From positions 434,001-498,000 of the forward strand of contig CAWJES010000010.1 in NCBI GenBank assembly GCA_963841965.1: 64,000 nt of DNA, written 5' to 3'. This document shows, piece after piece, positions 15,990-25,609 of this stretch. The notes beneath the pieces are model-generated. The model worked only from the letters and a program-made list of their open reading frames with translations, made no database searches and was not told where the DNA came from. The DNA is from Palsa-459 sp963841965. Its GTDB lineage: Bacteria > Actinomycetota > Acidimicrobiia > Acidimicrobiales > RAAP-2. The position numbers were made by a program, and so were the translations under genes. Positions within the stretch are counted from its first letter, which is position 1. The number at the start of each line of letters is the position of its first letter.

Positions 15990-16723
15990 CGCCGAAGTCG
16001 AAGGCCCAGCGCGTGTCGAAGGAAGCGCGTCCCCTCGTGCTGCTCGTCGAGGACGAGGAGTCCTTCGTCGACGCACTGCGCGTCGGCCTTGCCCGCGAGG
16101 GCTTCGACGTCGTCGTCGCGACTGACGGGGCGCGCGCGCTCGAGGTCTTCGAGGAGTCGAGTCCCGACCTCGTCCTCCTGGACCTGATGCTGCCGAAGCT
16201 CTCCGGCATCGACGTCACGCGCAAGCTGCGCGAGACGAGCGAGGTGCCGATCATCGTCGTATCGGCGAAGAGCGAGGAGATCGACACGGTCCTGCTGCTC
16301 GAGATGGGCGCCGACGACTACGTGACCAAGCCCTACCGGCTCCGCGAGCTCGTGGCGCGCATGCGTGCCGTCCGGCGGAGGCGCAGCAGCGCGGAGGAGA
16401 TCCTGGACGAATCTGGCGCCATCGAGGTCGCCGGCGTGCGGCTGGAGCCCGACACGCGCCGCTGCTACGTCCGCGGCGACGAGATCAAGCTTCGACGCAA
16501 GGAGTTCGAGCTGCTCCAGATGCTGCTCGCGAACGCCGGCCTGGTCCTCACCCGCGAGGTGCTGATCGACCGGATCTGGGGTTCGGACTACGTGGGCGAC
16601 ACGAAGACGCTGGACGTGCACGTGAAGCGGCTCCGCGCGATCCTCGAGGAGGATCCGAAGTCGCCGTCGCTCATCACCACGGTGCGCGGTGTCGGCTACC
16701 GGTTCGACTCGCCGAGGCCCTAG
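15986..16723 (+). CDS. regX3: RegX3/PhoB-type response regulator
   Basis: The 245-residue product has a receiver domain (acidic pocket in VEDEES, phosphoacceptor D66 in LLDLMLPKLSG, conserved Lys in VTKPYRL) and an OmpR/PhoB winged helix (LRRKEFELLQMLLANAG ... DVHVKRLRAIL ... VRGVGYRF). It is cotranscribed with the kinase through a 4-base overlap. RegX3-type regulators activate phosphate-uptake genes, and the divergent secretion-like operon could also be a target. The stop shares CTAG with that of convergent serS. Confidence 0.85.
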   Translation: MTPKSKAQRVSKEARPLVLLVEDEESFVDALRVGLAREGFDVVVATDGARALEVFEESSPDLVLLDLMLPKLSGIDVTRKLRETSEVPIIVVSAKSEEIDTVLLLEMGADDYVTKPYRLRELVARMRAVRRRRSSAEEILDESGAIEVAGVRLEPDTRRCYVRGDEIKLRRKEFELLQMLLANAGLVLTREVLIDRIWGSDYVGDTKTLDVHVKRLRAILEEDPKSPSLITTVRGVGYRFDSPRP

Positions 16724-18033
16724 GGCGCGACGTCCGCGGCGACGATGCGGTCGGCGCCGGCGTAGCCCACGAGCACGTCGGGAATCGAAACCGAGCCGTC
16801 CGGCTGGCGGTACGTCTCGACGACCGCGGCCCACACGCGCACCCACCCCAGTGCCGAGCCGTTCACGGTGTGGGCGATCACCGGGCTGCCGCCGCCCGAC
16901 GGGCGGTACCGGACGTTGGCGCGGCGCGCCTGGTAGTCGCGGTACCAGCTCACCGACGAGACCTCGAGCCAGCGGTCGACGCCCGGCGCGTAGACCTCGA
17001 GGTCGAACGTCCTCGCGTTGGAGAGCCCGAGGTCGCCCGCGCACAGGTCGAGCACCCGGTACTGGAGGCGGAGCCCCTGCAGCAGCTGTTCGGCCCGCTC
17101 ACGGATGTCGGCGACACCGTCGCGCGCCTGTGCCTCGGTGCAGTACGCGAACAGCTCCGTCTTGTCGAACTCGTGCACGCGCAGGAGGCCCCTCGTGTCA
17201 CGCCCTGCGGAGCCGGCCTCACGCCGGAAGCACGCGGTGGTCGCGCAGTAGCGCAGCGGCAGGTCATCCTCCTCGAGGATCTCGCCGCGATGCATGGACG
17301 TGAGCGGCACCTCCGCCGTGGGGATCGCCCAGAGTGAATCGCGCTCGATCTCGTAGGCGTCCTCCGCGAACTTCGGGAGGTGCCCCGTCGCGGTCAGCGT
17401 CTCGGTCAGCACGAGCGTCGGCGGGCGCACCTCGGTGTACGCGCCGCTCTGTCGGTCGAGGGAGTACCACGTGAGCGCCCGCATCAGCCGCGAGCCCATC
17501 GCCTTGAAGAGCGGGAACATCGACCCCGACATCCTCGAGCCGCGCTCGAGGTCCAAGATGCCGAGCGCCTCACCGATCTCCCAGTGTGCGACGCGCTGGT
17601 GGTCCTCGTAGGAGGGTGGCTCCTCGCCCTCATCCTTCCCCGGCCACCACCGGAACACCTCCACGTTGTCCGCCTCGCCGCCGCCGTCGGGCGCCTCCTC
17701 GTCGGGGAGGTTCGGGAGCACCAGCAGTCGACTTCGCACCTGCGCGGCCACCGTGTCGGCCTCCGCCGCCGCGTGCCGCTCGTCGTCGCCGAGCCTGCGG
17801 CTCTCGAGCTGGAGCTCCTCCGCGCGCGCGGTGTCGCCGTCCTTTCGCGCCTGCCCGACCTGCCGGGACAGTGACTTCACCTCCGCCCGCAGCTCCTCGG
17901 CGTGCTGGAGCAGCAGCCGGTGCGCGGCGTCCAGCTCGACCAGCTCGTCGACGTCGGAGGGGTCCACCCCCCGGCGCGCGAGGGCGTCGCGGACGACCGC
18001 GGGGTCGCGGCGAAGGAGGGTCAGGTCGATCAC
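16720..18033 (-). CDS. serS: Seryl-tRNA synthetase
   Basis: This 437-residue class II synthetase starts IDLTLLRRDP, followed by the long antiparallel coiled-coil arm (about residues 35-100), motif 2 FRREAGSAGRDTRGLLRVHEF and motif 3 NGSALGWVR. It charges tRNA-Ser in the cytoplasm. I chose GTG 18033 because family members begin directly with (M)IDL; an in-frame GTG at 18051 would add six residues. Motif 3 ends with GWVR where GLAVGR-like sequences are commoner, a mild variation. It faces regX3 and is divergent from the ABC exporter. Confidence 0.93.
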   Translation of the reverse strand: MIDLTLLRRDPAVVRDALARRGVDPSDVDELVELDAAHRLLLQHAEELRAEVKSLSRQVGQARKDGDTARAEELQLESRRLGDDERHAAAEADTVAAQVRSRLLVLPNLPDEEAPDGGGEADNVEVFRWWPGKDEGEEPPSYEDHQRVAHWEIGEALGILDLERGSRMSGSMFPLFKAMGSRLMRALTWYSLDRQSGAYTEVRPPTLVLTETLTATGHLPKFAEDAYEIERDSLWAIPTAEVPLTSMHRGEILEEDDLPLRYCATTACFRREAGSAGRDTRGLLRVHEFDKTELFAYCTEAQARDGVADIRERAEQLLQGLRLQYRVLDLCAGDLGLSNARTFDLEVYAPGVDRWLEVSSVSWYRDYQARRANVRYRPSGGGSPVIAHTVNGSALGWVRVWAAVVETYRQPDGSVSIPDVLVGYAGADRIVAADVAP

Positions 18034-18100
18034 GGTCCGATGGTAGGCCACGGGCCGCGGCGCGCCGAAGCCGGGCGGCGCGCCCGTCTAGGTTTCCCTC

Positions 18101-19054
18101 GTGGCCGACCCCGTCATCGTCGCTCGAGGCATGACCGTCCGGTTCGGAGGTTTCGAGGCCGTGTCGGGGATCGACCTCTCGGTCGGTCCGGGCGAGGTCG
18201 TGGCCCTGCTCGGTCCCAACGGTGCGGGGAAGACGACGTCCGTCGAGACACTGCTCGGCTATCGACGGCCGGACGGCGGGGAGGCCCGCGTGCTCGGCCT
18301 CGATCCGGTTGCGGACCACCCGGTGCTGGTGCATCGGTGCGGCGCGATGCTGCAGCGTGGCGGGGTCTGGCCCTCGCTCGGCGCCCGGGCGGCGATCGAG
18401 CTGTACGCGAGCTACTACGACGATGCCGAGGACGTCGATGGGCTTGTCGAGCTGCTTGACCTCGGCGGGTGCGCCAAGACGCCATGGCGGCGCCTGTCGG
18501 GAGGTGAGCAGCAGCGCGTCAGCCTCGCGATCGCGCTGCTCCCGCAGCCCGAGGTGCTCTTCCTCGACGAGCCGACCGCAGGGGTTGACCCCGTCGGTCG
18601 CCGCGTGATCCGCACCGTGGTCACCGAGGCGCGCGACCGCGGTGTCTCCGTGCTGCTCACGACCCACGACCTCGCCGACGTCGAGGCGGTCGCCGACTCG
18701 GTCGTCGTCATCAGCTCGGGCCGTGTCGTCGCGACGGGCTCGGTCGCCGAGCTCACCGCGTCGAGCGCCACGACGTTCGTGTCCACGGCCGGCCTCGACC
18801 TGGTCGATCTCTCGGCAGCGCTGGGCGCCGACGTCGCCGAGATCGCCCCTGGCGAGTACCGAGTGCATCGCGACCTCGATCCGTCCGGAACCGAGGCGCT
18901 CGTGGCGCACCTCTCAGCGCACGGCGCCCCCCTCGTCTCGCTTCGCCATGGCACCACCCTCGAGGATCGGTACATCCAGCTGGTCGGCGACGCCGCGGCA
19001 ACAGCGGCTCCAGCGCACGGTGAGCCACCGAGGACCCGGGGCAGGCGCCGGTGA
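18101..19054 (+). CDS. ABC-2 exporter ATP-binding protein
   Basis: This 317-residue ATPase has Walker A GPNGAGKTT, signature LSGGEQQRV, Walker B VLFLDEP and switch His in LTTHDLADV, with a C-terminal extension typical of ABC-2 (DrrA/CcmA-like) exporters. It starts at GTG 18101 and its stop overlaps the permease GTG by 4 bases. An ABC ATPase/permease pair beside ctaA/ctaB also occurs in mycobacteria (Rv1456c-Rv1458c region), suggesting a conserved role in envelope export or oxidase assembly. The substrate is unknown. Confidence 0.85.
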   Translation: MADPVIVARGMTVRFGGFEAVSGIDLSVGPGEVVALLGPNGAGKTTSVETLLGYRRPDGGEARVLGLDPVADHPVLVHRCGAMLQRGGVWPSLGARAAIELYASYYDDAEDVDGLVELLDLGGCAKTPWRRLSGGEQQRVSLAIALLPQPEVLFLDEPTAGVDPVGRRVIRTVVTEARDRGVSVLLTTHDLADVEAVADSVVVISSGRVVATGSVAELTASSATTFVSTAGLDLVDLSAALGADVAEIAPGEYRVHRDLDPSGTEALVAHLSAHGAPLVSLRHGTTLEDRYIQLVGDAAATAAPAHGEPPRTRGRRR

Positions 19055-19791
19055 GCATCCTCGCCTCCCAGTCGCGGGCGGAGGTCTCCATGACGCTGCG
19101 GCGCGGCGAGTCGCTGCTGCTCACGGTCGGTATCCCGGTCGTGCTGCTGGTCTTCTTCTCGTCCGTCTCGGTCGTCGCGGTGCCCGCGGTGCACCGCGTC
19201 AACTTCATCACCCCGGGCATCCTGAGCCTGTGCGTGCTCTCGACGTCGCTCGTCTCGCTCGGGATCGCGACGGGCTTCGAGCGCGGGTACGGGGTCCTCA
19301 AGCGCCTCTTCGTGACCCCCCTCGGCCGGGGCCGCCTGCTGGCGGCGAAGGGCGTGGGCGTCCTGTGCGTCGAGGCGGTCCAGGTCGCCGTCGTGTGCGC
19401 GGTCGCCGCCGCCCTCGGCTGGCACCCGAGGGTCACGGCGGCATCGGTCGTCGCAGCGCTCGCCTGCACCATCCTCGCCTCGGTCGCCTTCAGCGGCATC
19501 GGCCTCGCGATGGCCGGTCGCCTTCGTCCCGAGGTCAACCTGGCCGCCGCGAACGGCCTGTACCTGGTGCTCCTGCTCTCGGGCGGGATGATCGTGCCGC
19601 TCGGCACGCTGCCGGGCGGCGTGGGGGCCGTTGCCAAGGCGCTGCCCACCGGCGCGCTCACGACCGCGCTCCACTCCACGCTCGCGCTCGGCCGCGTCCC
19701 CGGCTTCGAGGCGTGGGTCGTCCTCATCGCATGGGCGGTCATCGCCCCATTTGTGGCGGCGATGACGTTCCGGTTCGACCCCGACCGCTAG
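19051..19791 (+). CDS. ABC-2 type permease
   Basis: This 246-residue membrane protein has about six helices (LLLTVGIPVVLLVFFSSVS, ITPGILSLCVLSTSLVSL, VAVVCAVAAALGW, LYLVLLLSGGMIVPL and others) and the GFERGYGVLKRLFVTPL loop typical of ABC-2 permeases. It forms the membrane half of the exporter with the preceding ATPase. The stop shares CTAG with that of the convergent thioredoxin-like gene. Confidence 0.85.
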   Translation: MSILASQSRAEVSMTLRRGESLLLTVGIPVVLLVFFSSVSVVAVPAVHRVNFITPGILSLCVLSTSLVSLGIATGFERGYGVLKRLFVTPLGRGRLLAAKGVGVLCVEAVQVAVVCAVAAALGWHPRVTAASVVAALACTILASVAFSGIGLAMAGRLRPEVNLAAANGLYLVLLLSGGMIVPLGTLPGGVGAVAKALPTGALTTALHSTLALGRVPGFEAWVVLIAWAVIAPFVAAMTFRFDPDR

Positions 19792-20411
19792 CGCAGCGTG
19801 GCTATGCCCTTCTGCAGCTGGGCATCGGTGAGCGCCCCGTAGACGACGTCGGTGACCTTCCCCTTCGCGTCGACGAATGCCGTGGCCGGGAAGTCCGTGA
19901 GGTGGAAGAGCCCGTTGGAGACGTCCAGCGTCCCGTCGTGGCCGACGGGGAATCGGACGCCTGCTGCCTTCACGAACGATGCGCCCGGACCGACGGCGAG
20001 GTCGCCGTCGACACCGAGCACGGCGACGCCCTTGTAGCCATCGGGACCGATGATCTTGGCGAGCCGCGGGACCTCCTTGTGGCACGGCGAGCACCAGTCC
20101 GCGAAGAAGAGCAGGACCCCCGGCTTGTGGGACACCCACGGGGCCTGGACGTCGCCGGTCGGCAGGCCGGGGAGGCCGAATCCGGGGATCGTCGTGCCCA
20201 CGAGCGCGTTCCGGGGCGGACGCGCGGTCCCAGTGTCCTTGCTCAGCAGACCAATGATGCCTGCGACGACCAGCAGGGTGGCGAGGACTGCGGCGACCGC
20301 CGCGAGCGCCACGCGGCTGCCCCGCCGCGGGTCGAGGGCTCCATCGCCGTCCGCACCGGGGGTCGGGGTGTCGGCTGCGCCCTCGTCGCTAGGGGTGCCG
20401 GACGAGGACAT
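19788..20411 (-). CDS. Membrane-anchored TlpA/ResA-like thioredoxin
   Basis: This 207-residue protein has an N-terminal anchor helix (about residues 34-55), then a thioredoxin fold with the active site FFADWCSPCHKEVP (CxxC) and the cis-Pro region TDFPATAFVD. TlpA/ResA proteins reduce haem-binding or copper-site cysteines outside the membrane during cytochrome and oxidase maturation, fitting its neighbours ctaB and ctaA. The ATG at 20411 lies 23 bases inside the end of ctaB, so the two are coupled. Confidence 0.8.
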   Translation of the reverse strand: MSSSGTPSDEGAADTPTPGADGDGALDPRRGSRVALAAVAAVLATLLVVAGIIGLLSKDTGTARPPRNALVGTTIPGFGLPGLPTGDVQAPWVSHKPGVLLFFADWCSPCHKEVPRLAKIIGPDGYKGVAVLGVDGDLAVGPGASFVKAAGVRFPVGHDGTLDVSNGLFHLTDFPATAFVDAKGKVTDVVYGALTDAQLQKGIATLR

Positions 20412-21318
20412 CGATCGCCATTGCGGCGAAGAGGAGCGTGAGGTAGGTGATCGAGAACCCGAACAGGCGCATCGACTTCGCGACATCCGCGGTGCCGTTG
20501 CGCGCATCGCGGTAGAGGATCGCGGAGAACGCCGTGAACATCCCGCCCAGCACGAGGGCCGAGATCGCATAGATGTACCCCAGCTGCGCGACCGCGCCGA
20601 AGAGGATCGTCGTCGCCCACAGCACGACGGTGTAGATGAGGATCTCGAGCGTCGTGCGCCGCAGCGAGGCGACGACCGGCAGCATCGGCACGTGGGCAGC
20701 CTCGTAGTCGTCGCGGTATCGGACGGCCAGGGCCCAGAAGTGCGGCGGCGTCCAGATCACGATGACGGCGAAGAGGACGATGGGCGGCCATGCGAGGCTG
20801 TCGGTGACCGCTGCCCATCCGATGAGGACCGGCACCGCGCCGGCGGCGCCGCCGATGACGATGTTCTGGCTGCTGCGCCGTTTCAGCCACAGCGTGTAGA
20901 CGATCACGTAGAAGGCCGTAGCCGAGACGGCGAGCACGGCAGAGAGCATGTTCACGGTGAGGGCGAGCAGTGCGAACGCTGCGACCTCGAGGGTGACTGC
21001 GAAGATCGTCGCCGACCTGGCCGTCAGCGCGCCGGTGACGAGCGGCCGGTTCCGCGTGCGCTTCATCACCGCGTCGATGTCGCGGTCGATGACCATGTTG
21101 AACGCGTTGGCACCGCCGGCAGCGAACGAGCCGCCGACGACCGTCGCGATCATCAGCCACACCGACGGGATCCCCTGAGCTGCGACGATCATGGTCGGCA
21201 CAGTCGTCACCAAGAGCAGCTCGATGATCCTCGGCTTCGTGAGCGCGATGTAGGCGCTGAGTGTTCGCGCGAAGGAGTGTCGGGCCGCGACGGCCTCGGT
21301 GACCATCCGGGAGATCAT
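20389..21318 (-). CDS. ctaB: Protohaem IX farnesyltransferase (haem O synthase)
   Basis: This 309-residue UbiA-family prenyltransferase has about nine helices and the catalytic Asp motifs NAFNMVIDRDIDAVMKRT and YRDDYEAAHVPM, plus RPLVTG. It farnesylates haem B to haem O, the step before CtaA. Start ATG 21318 or 21306 (MISRM) cannot be separated. It diverges from ctaA across 45 bases, which must hold both promoters. Confidence 0.92.
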   Translation of the reverse strand: MISRMVTEAVAARHSFARTLSAYIALTKPRIIELLLVTTVPTMIVAAQGIPSVWLMIATVVGGSFAAGGANAFNMVIDRDIDAVMKRTRNRPLVTGALTARSATIFAVTLEVAAFALLALTVNMLSAVLAVSATAFYVIVYTLWLKRRSSQNIVIGGAAGAVPVLIGWAAVTDSLAWPPIVLFAVIVIWTPPHFWALAVRYRDDYEAAHVPMLPVVASLRRTTLEILIYTVVLWATTILFGAVAQLGYIYAISALVLGGMFTAFSAILYRDARNGTADVAKSMRLFGFSITYLTLLFAAMAIDVLVRHP

Positions 21319-21363
21319 ACGGGCGGAATGGGGTTCCGGGAGGGTGCTCGGTAGGATCGCACC

Positions 21364-22314
21364 GTGGCGATCTCGCCGAGGACCTTCAGCAGGCTCGCGC
21401 TCGCGAACTTCGCCGCACTCTTCCTGATCATCGCCTCGGGCGCCGCCGTGCGGCTCACCGGCTCGGGGCTCGGGTGTCCCGACTGGCCCAACTGCTTCCG
21501 CCACCAGTTCACGGGCTCCTTCGGCCAGGTCCACTCGCTCATCGAGGACGGGAACAGGGCGGTCACCGCCCTGCTCGTCGTCCTGGCCGGGGTCACGTTC
21601 GTGGCGTCGTTCCTCCGGACCCCCCGCCGTGCGGACCTTGCCTGGCTCTCGGGGGCGATCGTGGGCGGGATCGTGGGCGACGCGGTGCTCGGTGGCATCG
21701 TCGTCTACACGAAGCTGAATGCCTGGCTCGTCTCGGGCCACATGGCCCTGAGCCTCGGCCTGCTCCTCGTCGCCGCGGTCCTGCACCATCGCTCCAAGTA
21801 CCAATACGGCCCGGGTGCCCGCCGGGAGGTCAGGTGCGCCTGGACGGTGCCGCTCGCCCGGTGGCTGTGGGTCCCGCTGACGGGGACGCTCCTGCTCGGG
21901 ATGACGACGACCGGCTCTGGCCCGCACTCGGGAGGCAGCCAGGGGCAGCTTGTCGCGAAGCGCCTCCCGTTCGCCCTCTACAAGGTGGCGTGGCTGCACT
22001 CCGTCTTCGCCCTGACGCTGATCGGGATCGTCGCCGGGGCCTTCTTGGTGCTCCACCAGACGAACGCGCCCGCCCGCGTCGTCGGCGGCGCGAAGCGGCT
22101 GCTCGTCATCGGCTCCGCGCAGGGGCTGATCGGTGCGGTGCAGTACATCACGCACCTTCCGGTGCTCCTGGTCGAGCTGCACGTCATCGGCGCGGCGTCT
22201 GTCACCATCGGCGTCCTGCACTTCCAGCTGTCGCAGGTCGCGCGCGACCGCGAGCCCGGACTCGAGAAGGCGCCGCCTCAGGTGACCACCGAAGCGCCGC
22301 TGGTAGCGTTATAG
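21364..22314 (+). CDS. ctaA: Haem A synthase (CtaA/COX15)
   Basis: This 316-residue, roughly eight-helix protein begins with the CtaA signature SGAAVRLTGSGLGCPDWPNC (extracellular Cys pair) and has the expected His ligands, for example in VHSLIEDGNR and SGHMALSL, and HSVFALTLIG in the second half. It oxidises haem O to haem A for cytochrome c oxidase. It starts at GTG 21364 and is divergent from ctaB. Confidence 0.92.
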   Translation: MAISPRTFSRLALANFAALFLIIASGAAVRLTGSGLGCPDWPNCFRHQFTGSFGQVHSLIEDGNRAVTALLVVLAGVTFVASFLRTPRRADLAWLSGAIVGGIVGDAVLGGIVVYTKLNAWLVSGHMALSLGLLLVAAVLHHRSKYQYGPGARREVRCAWTVPLARWLWVPLTGTLLLGMTTTGSGPHSGGSQGQLVAKRLPFALYKVAWLHSVFALTLIGIVAGAFLVLHQTNAPARVVGGAKRLLVIGSAQGLIGAVQYITHLPVLLVELHVIGAASVTIGVLHFQLSQVARDREPGLEKAPPQVTTEAPLVAL

Positions 22315-22320
22315 GGCTCT

Positions 22321-22393
22321 GCCCCCATCGTCCAGCGGCCTAGGACGCCGCCCTTTCAAGGCGGTAACACGGGTTCGAATCCCGTTGGGGGTG
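22321..22393 (+). tRNA. tRNA-Glu(TTC)
   Basis: A full cloverleaf is readable: acceptor GCCCCCA/TGGGGGT (G-T at the first pair), anticodon stem CCGCC/GGCGG with loop CTTTCAA (anticodon TTC), and T arm ACGGG-TTCGAAT-CCCGT. CCA is not encoded. It follows ctaA by six bases, and the secreted-protein region begins behind it. Confidence 0.94.
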
Positions 22394-22534
22394 CTGCGTG
22401 ACCTTGACCCCTTTCCGGGGACCAGCGTCATGAGAGTTAGGTCGTCAGCGCACTTCACCTCAAGGTGAAAATGCGATGCGACCCGAGTTCGGATGGCGCT
22501 TCCACGGCACATTCGCAGTACGTCAGTCGCCGCC

Positions 22535-23158
22535 CTATATCCAGGCGTGGCAACTCGAGAATGAGCCGGTCGCATGCACTGGCTTGGTTGCACCGCCGCT
22601 CTGAGCTGGGATGCCACCGGGCTTGCTTCCCGTGGGGACAAGACCGACGTTGAACGCACCGCCGTTGCCCTTGGCTTTGGTGCTCACCGTTCCTGATGTG
22701 GCTGACCAGCTGTATGTCTTGGATCCGACGACGAACTCGTACACGACGCCGGACTGGGTGGTTGGCGTGGAGTGCTCGGTGTCCCCGACCTTGGTCACGT
22801 TGAGGGTTATCTCTGCGCTCTTTACGGCAGTCTTGTGACCGTTCAAGATGACATTCCCGTTCGGCACGTTGATGATGATCTGTGTCGACTCTTGTCCGAC
22901 CTGGCACCCGTGGAGGGTGGTCCCGAACTGCCCGGGGACCGACTGCAGCAGACTTGTGGTACCCGCCACCTGACCGCTGAATGTGACGGAGCCGATGCTG
23001 GGGGTTCCAGCACCCGCCTGGGCGGAGGACAGCACGGGTGCCAGTACCAACACAGCGGCACCCATCGCGATCGCGGCTCGCTGCGACCGGCTTCTCGAAT
23101 GCTGAGGTGCGGCTCCATCCTTTCGCGAACGGATGCCAAGTGCAGGGAGCCGGCTCAT
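22535..23158 (-). CDS. Secreted protein of unknown function
   Basis: This 207-residue protein starts at ATG 23158 behind a good ribosome site (GGAGG, seven bases away). An Arg-rich N-terminus is followed by a hydrophobic stretch (AAIAMGAAVLVLAPVLSSAQA) ending in an Ala-x-Ala-like cleavage site, so it is probably exported. The mature part is Thr/Ser/Val-rich with alternating beta-like segments and a Cys near each end (LHGCQVG, SFSSCHAW). The small beta-rich architecture loosely recalls mycobacterial LpqH-like proteins, but no lipobox is present. Function unknown. Confidence 0.6.
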   Translation of the reverse strand: MSRLPALGIRSRKDGAAPQHSRSRSQRAAIAMGAAVLVLAPVLSSAQAGAGTPSIGSVTFSGQVAGTTSLLQSVPGQFGTTLHGCQVGQESTQIIINVPNGNVILNGHKTAVKSAEITLNVTKVGDTEHSTPTTQSGVVYEFVVGSKTYSWSATSGTVSTKAKGNGGAFNVGLVPTGSKPGGIPAQSGGATKPVHATGSFSSCHAWI

Positions 23159-23451
23159 GTCATGACCTCCGGTGTTGTCATCAGTCGGACACGACGTATG
23201 CCCAAGTTCGAAGCGGACCCTAAAGCCACTGTGGGCACATGTCAACGCTCACTTCCAAATGAGACTGGCTCGAACCTTCAGTACCAGGGTGCGGATGCAT
23301 CGAATCAGTCGACGCTGCGAATCATCTGGCGACCGTACATGGACCGAGCATCCAGAGCCACAGGCTGTGCCCGCTCCAATTCCGTGAGCAACCGAGACGG
23401 CCGCACGCCAAGCGATCATGCAATCTGCACTTCCAGGAGGACTGCCTGTGG

Positions 23452-24912
23452 ATGATCGAAGCAGCTGCTCGTTCATCCGAACGGTCCCCGCTGCTGCCAG
23501 AGCAAGGTGCTCGCCCCGCCTTCGTGGAAGACCGAGCGGCTGCTATGAAGCCCTTGCTCGGGCATCCTCGGCCTATGGCGGTGTACGTTCCCCTGATGAT
23601 CCACGATCACCTCAGGAAGTCGGGGGACACCCCCGCCAGGAGTTCGAGTTCCCGCGTAAGTGGCGAGCGCTGCCGGGTCGGCAGGTCGCGAGTCTCGATG
23701 GCTTTTCCGGTTGTTGCCGGGCTGGTGTTGCTGGCGGGCGCGTTCACGCCGATCATGGCGAGCGCGGGGATGCCCCGGGTGCTCACGTCGCACGCTGCAT
23801 CGACCGGCCCCGTCGAAGTCGATGCAGGGGGCAACGGGTACGTCGCATGGGTGAGCAGCGCCAGTGGCAATCCGCTCTACTTCTGCAAGATCCCCAAGGG
23901 CAAGACCTGCACGCACGCCCTCCTGCTCCCGATCCCAACGGGGGCCACTTGGGACAACTATCGGGTCAACCAACCCTTTCCAGTGATCGGCGGCAAACCG
24001 GGCGTCGTTTCGATCGTTGCTCCGAGCTATGACTTCTCGAACGTCGTGGTATGGACATCGACCAACGGCGGCGCAAGCTTCGGTGAGCCCCAAGTGATCC
24101 AGAACTCACATTATGACGGCACAGGAACCGACGACGTCCTCCGCTCTCCCGATGCAGACGCCCCGTACTACCCGGACGAATTCGCCATCGCTTCGTCCAA
24201 TCCGGGGCTGTTCTTCACGTTCACTGGCATCGGCGCGATCGGAGCACTCGAGCCACCCTTCGGCTTCGAGCAGAACACAACAGGTGTCGCGGGTGGAGTA
24301 ACCAACGCGACGCTCGGGTTCGGACAATCGGTTGATCCGGGACCGACACAGGAGACCCAGACGGTCGAGGCCTTCTCAACGGATGCCGCCAAACCACAGC
24401 TTGATTTCTTCTGGGCCCCTGTACCTGGCGTGAGCGGCGGTCCCGGGTCCTTGGAGCATGGACCTATCAATGTGGGAGTAGGAACCAACCCCCGCCTCGC
24501 TGGAGGACCCGGGGGGCTGTTCTTTCTCTCAGAGGACTACCAGGCAGACCTCACGAAACCGCTGCGCCTAGATGTGCGCAAGTGGAACCCGCAGTCCGAG
24601 ACCTTCAGCCCACCAACGCTCGTGGCGTCGATCCCGAACGACGTGGGTACCACGGCTGAGGGTGGACTCGCGCAGGACCTGTCGACCGGCGTGCTCACTG
24701 TCGCCTGGCCGATGCAGACCGCCAATGGTGGAACCGTGATGGACATCTGGACGTCCGCTAACGGCGCCAAGTCTTTCTCGCACGCGACGAAGGTGGGCGC
24801 AGTGGGCTACGCCTTCGAGGGTCCCGTTCGACTCGCATCTGTCGGAAACAGCGGTTTTCTCACCTGGCAGGACTCAACCGGCTTGCATCTTGTCGACCTC
24901 AGTCACCTCTGA
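23452..24912 (+). CDS. Secreted beta-propeller-like protein (sialidase/BNR-like)
   Basis: The mature part contains repeated segments like those of BNR/sialidase-type propellers: VVWTSTNGGASFGEPQ, DIWTSANGAKSFSHATKV and GFLTWQDSTGLHLV. A hydrophobic segment (FPVVAGLVLLAGAFTPIMASAG) at about residues 85-106 looks like a signal peptide. ATG 23452 has AGGAGG 11 bases upstream, but would leave more than 80 residues before the signal; in-frame ATGs at 23545, 23575, 23596 and 23698 are alternatives. No sialidase catalytic residues are evident, so it may bind rather than cleave its target. Confidence 0.6.
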   Translation: MIEAAARSSERSPLLPEQGARPAFVEDRAAAMKPLLGHPRPMAVYVPLMIHDHLRKSGDTPARSSSSRVSGERCRVGRSRVSMAFPVVAGLVLLAGAFTPIMASAGMPRVLTSHAASTGPVEVDAGGNGYVAWVSSASGNPLYFCKIPKGKTCTHALLLPIPTGATWDNYRVNQPFPVIGGKPGVVSIVAPSYDFSNVVVWTSTNGGASFGEPQVIQNSHYDGTGTDDVLRSPDADAPYYPDEFAIASSNPGLFFTFTGIGAIGALEPPFGFEQNTTGVAGGVTNATLGFGQSVDPGPTQETQTVEAFSTDAAKPQLDFFWAPVPGVSGGPGSLEHGPINVGVGTNPRLAGGPGGLFFLSEDYQADLTKPLRLDVRKWNPQSETFSPPTLVASIPNDVGTTAEGGLAQDLSTGVLTVAWPMQTANGGTVMDIWTSANGAKSFSHATKVGAVGYAFEGPVRLASVGNSGFLTWQDSTGLHLVDLSHL

Positions 24913-25087
24913 TCCGGCTGGTGCAATCACGATTTGAGCCCGTCGGCGACCCGGACGCGGGAAACGTGTCGCACAGCGCACTCCAAGGAGGTCGGTTGAC
25001 GAGGCTATGCCAATCCGTGAGTTGTTCCCATGAGAACTGCATTGGGAGAGCACGATCAGGTGCGAATGGTCACCATGTCGGATCGGA

Positions 25088-25609
25088 TCACGTCAGCTGC
25101 CCAGCGTTCCCATCGAACCCGAATGCGCCGACAACCAAGAGCCACGCTGCGGTGATCATGTAGCAGGTGTTCGACACCATCGCTATCGCTGCGATGTAGA
25201 GCCCCGAGACATATCCGAAGAAGAAGAGTGCGGCGCCGGTCATCTCACCCAGGTGCAGGAGGCTGCCGCCAACGATGCGAGTGGCCCGTAGGCCACGTCC
25301 CGACCTGATGGCCCTGCTGTAGCCCTTGATGAATATGCCCGCTGAGATGCCGCACACGACGAACAGCTCCGCGCCTATGGACCGATGATTCTGCGCTCCC
25401 ATGAGCACGAGCGCGCAGCGCAGGAACACCAGCGCCAGTCCTGTGAGCGTGTTGATGGCTCGATTGCGATGCGTGGCGTCGACGGCGATCACCTTCAGGT
25501 TGAGTGACATCGCCACGAAGACCAGCCCGGTGAGCGTCACCGCTCCGGTTCCCACCAGGAGGAAGAAGTTGCTCCACTGATCTGGCCGGTAGAGATCGGC
25601 TGCAATCAT
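25088..25609 (-). CDS. Four-helix membrane protein of unknown function
   Basis: From ATG 25609 the frame gives 173 residues with four hydrophobic helices (NFFLLVGTGAVTLTGLVFVAM, LTGLALVFLRCALVL, FVVCGISAGIFI and a last pair around GAALFFFGYVSGLY). The opening DQWSNFFLLVGTGAVTLTGLVFVA recalls a widespread uncharacterised actinobacterial membrane family. The longer frame to 25807 adds a stretch without protein-like features. Purine-rich GGAG lies directly before the ATG, too close for an ideal ribosome site. The role is unknown. Confidence 0.55.
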   Translation of the reverse strand: MIAADLYRPDQWSNFFLLVGTGAVTLTGLVFVAMSLNLKVIAVDATHRNRAINTLTGLALVFLRCALVLMGAQNHRSIGAELFVVCGISAGIFIKGYSRAIRSGRGLRATRIVGGSLLHLGEMTGAALFFFGYVSGLYIAAIAMVSNTCYMITAAWLLVVGAFGFDGNAGQLT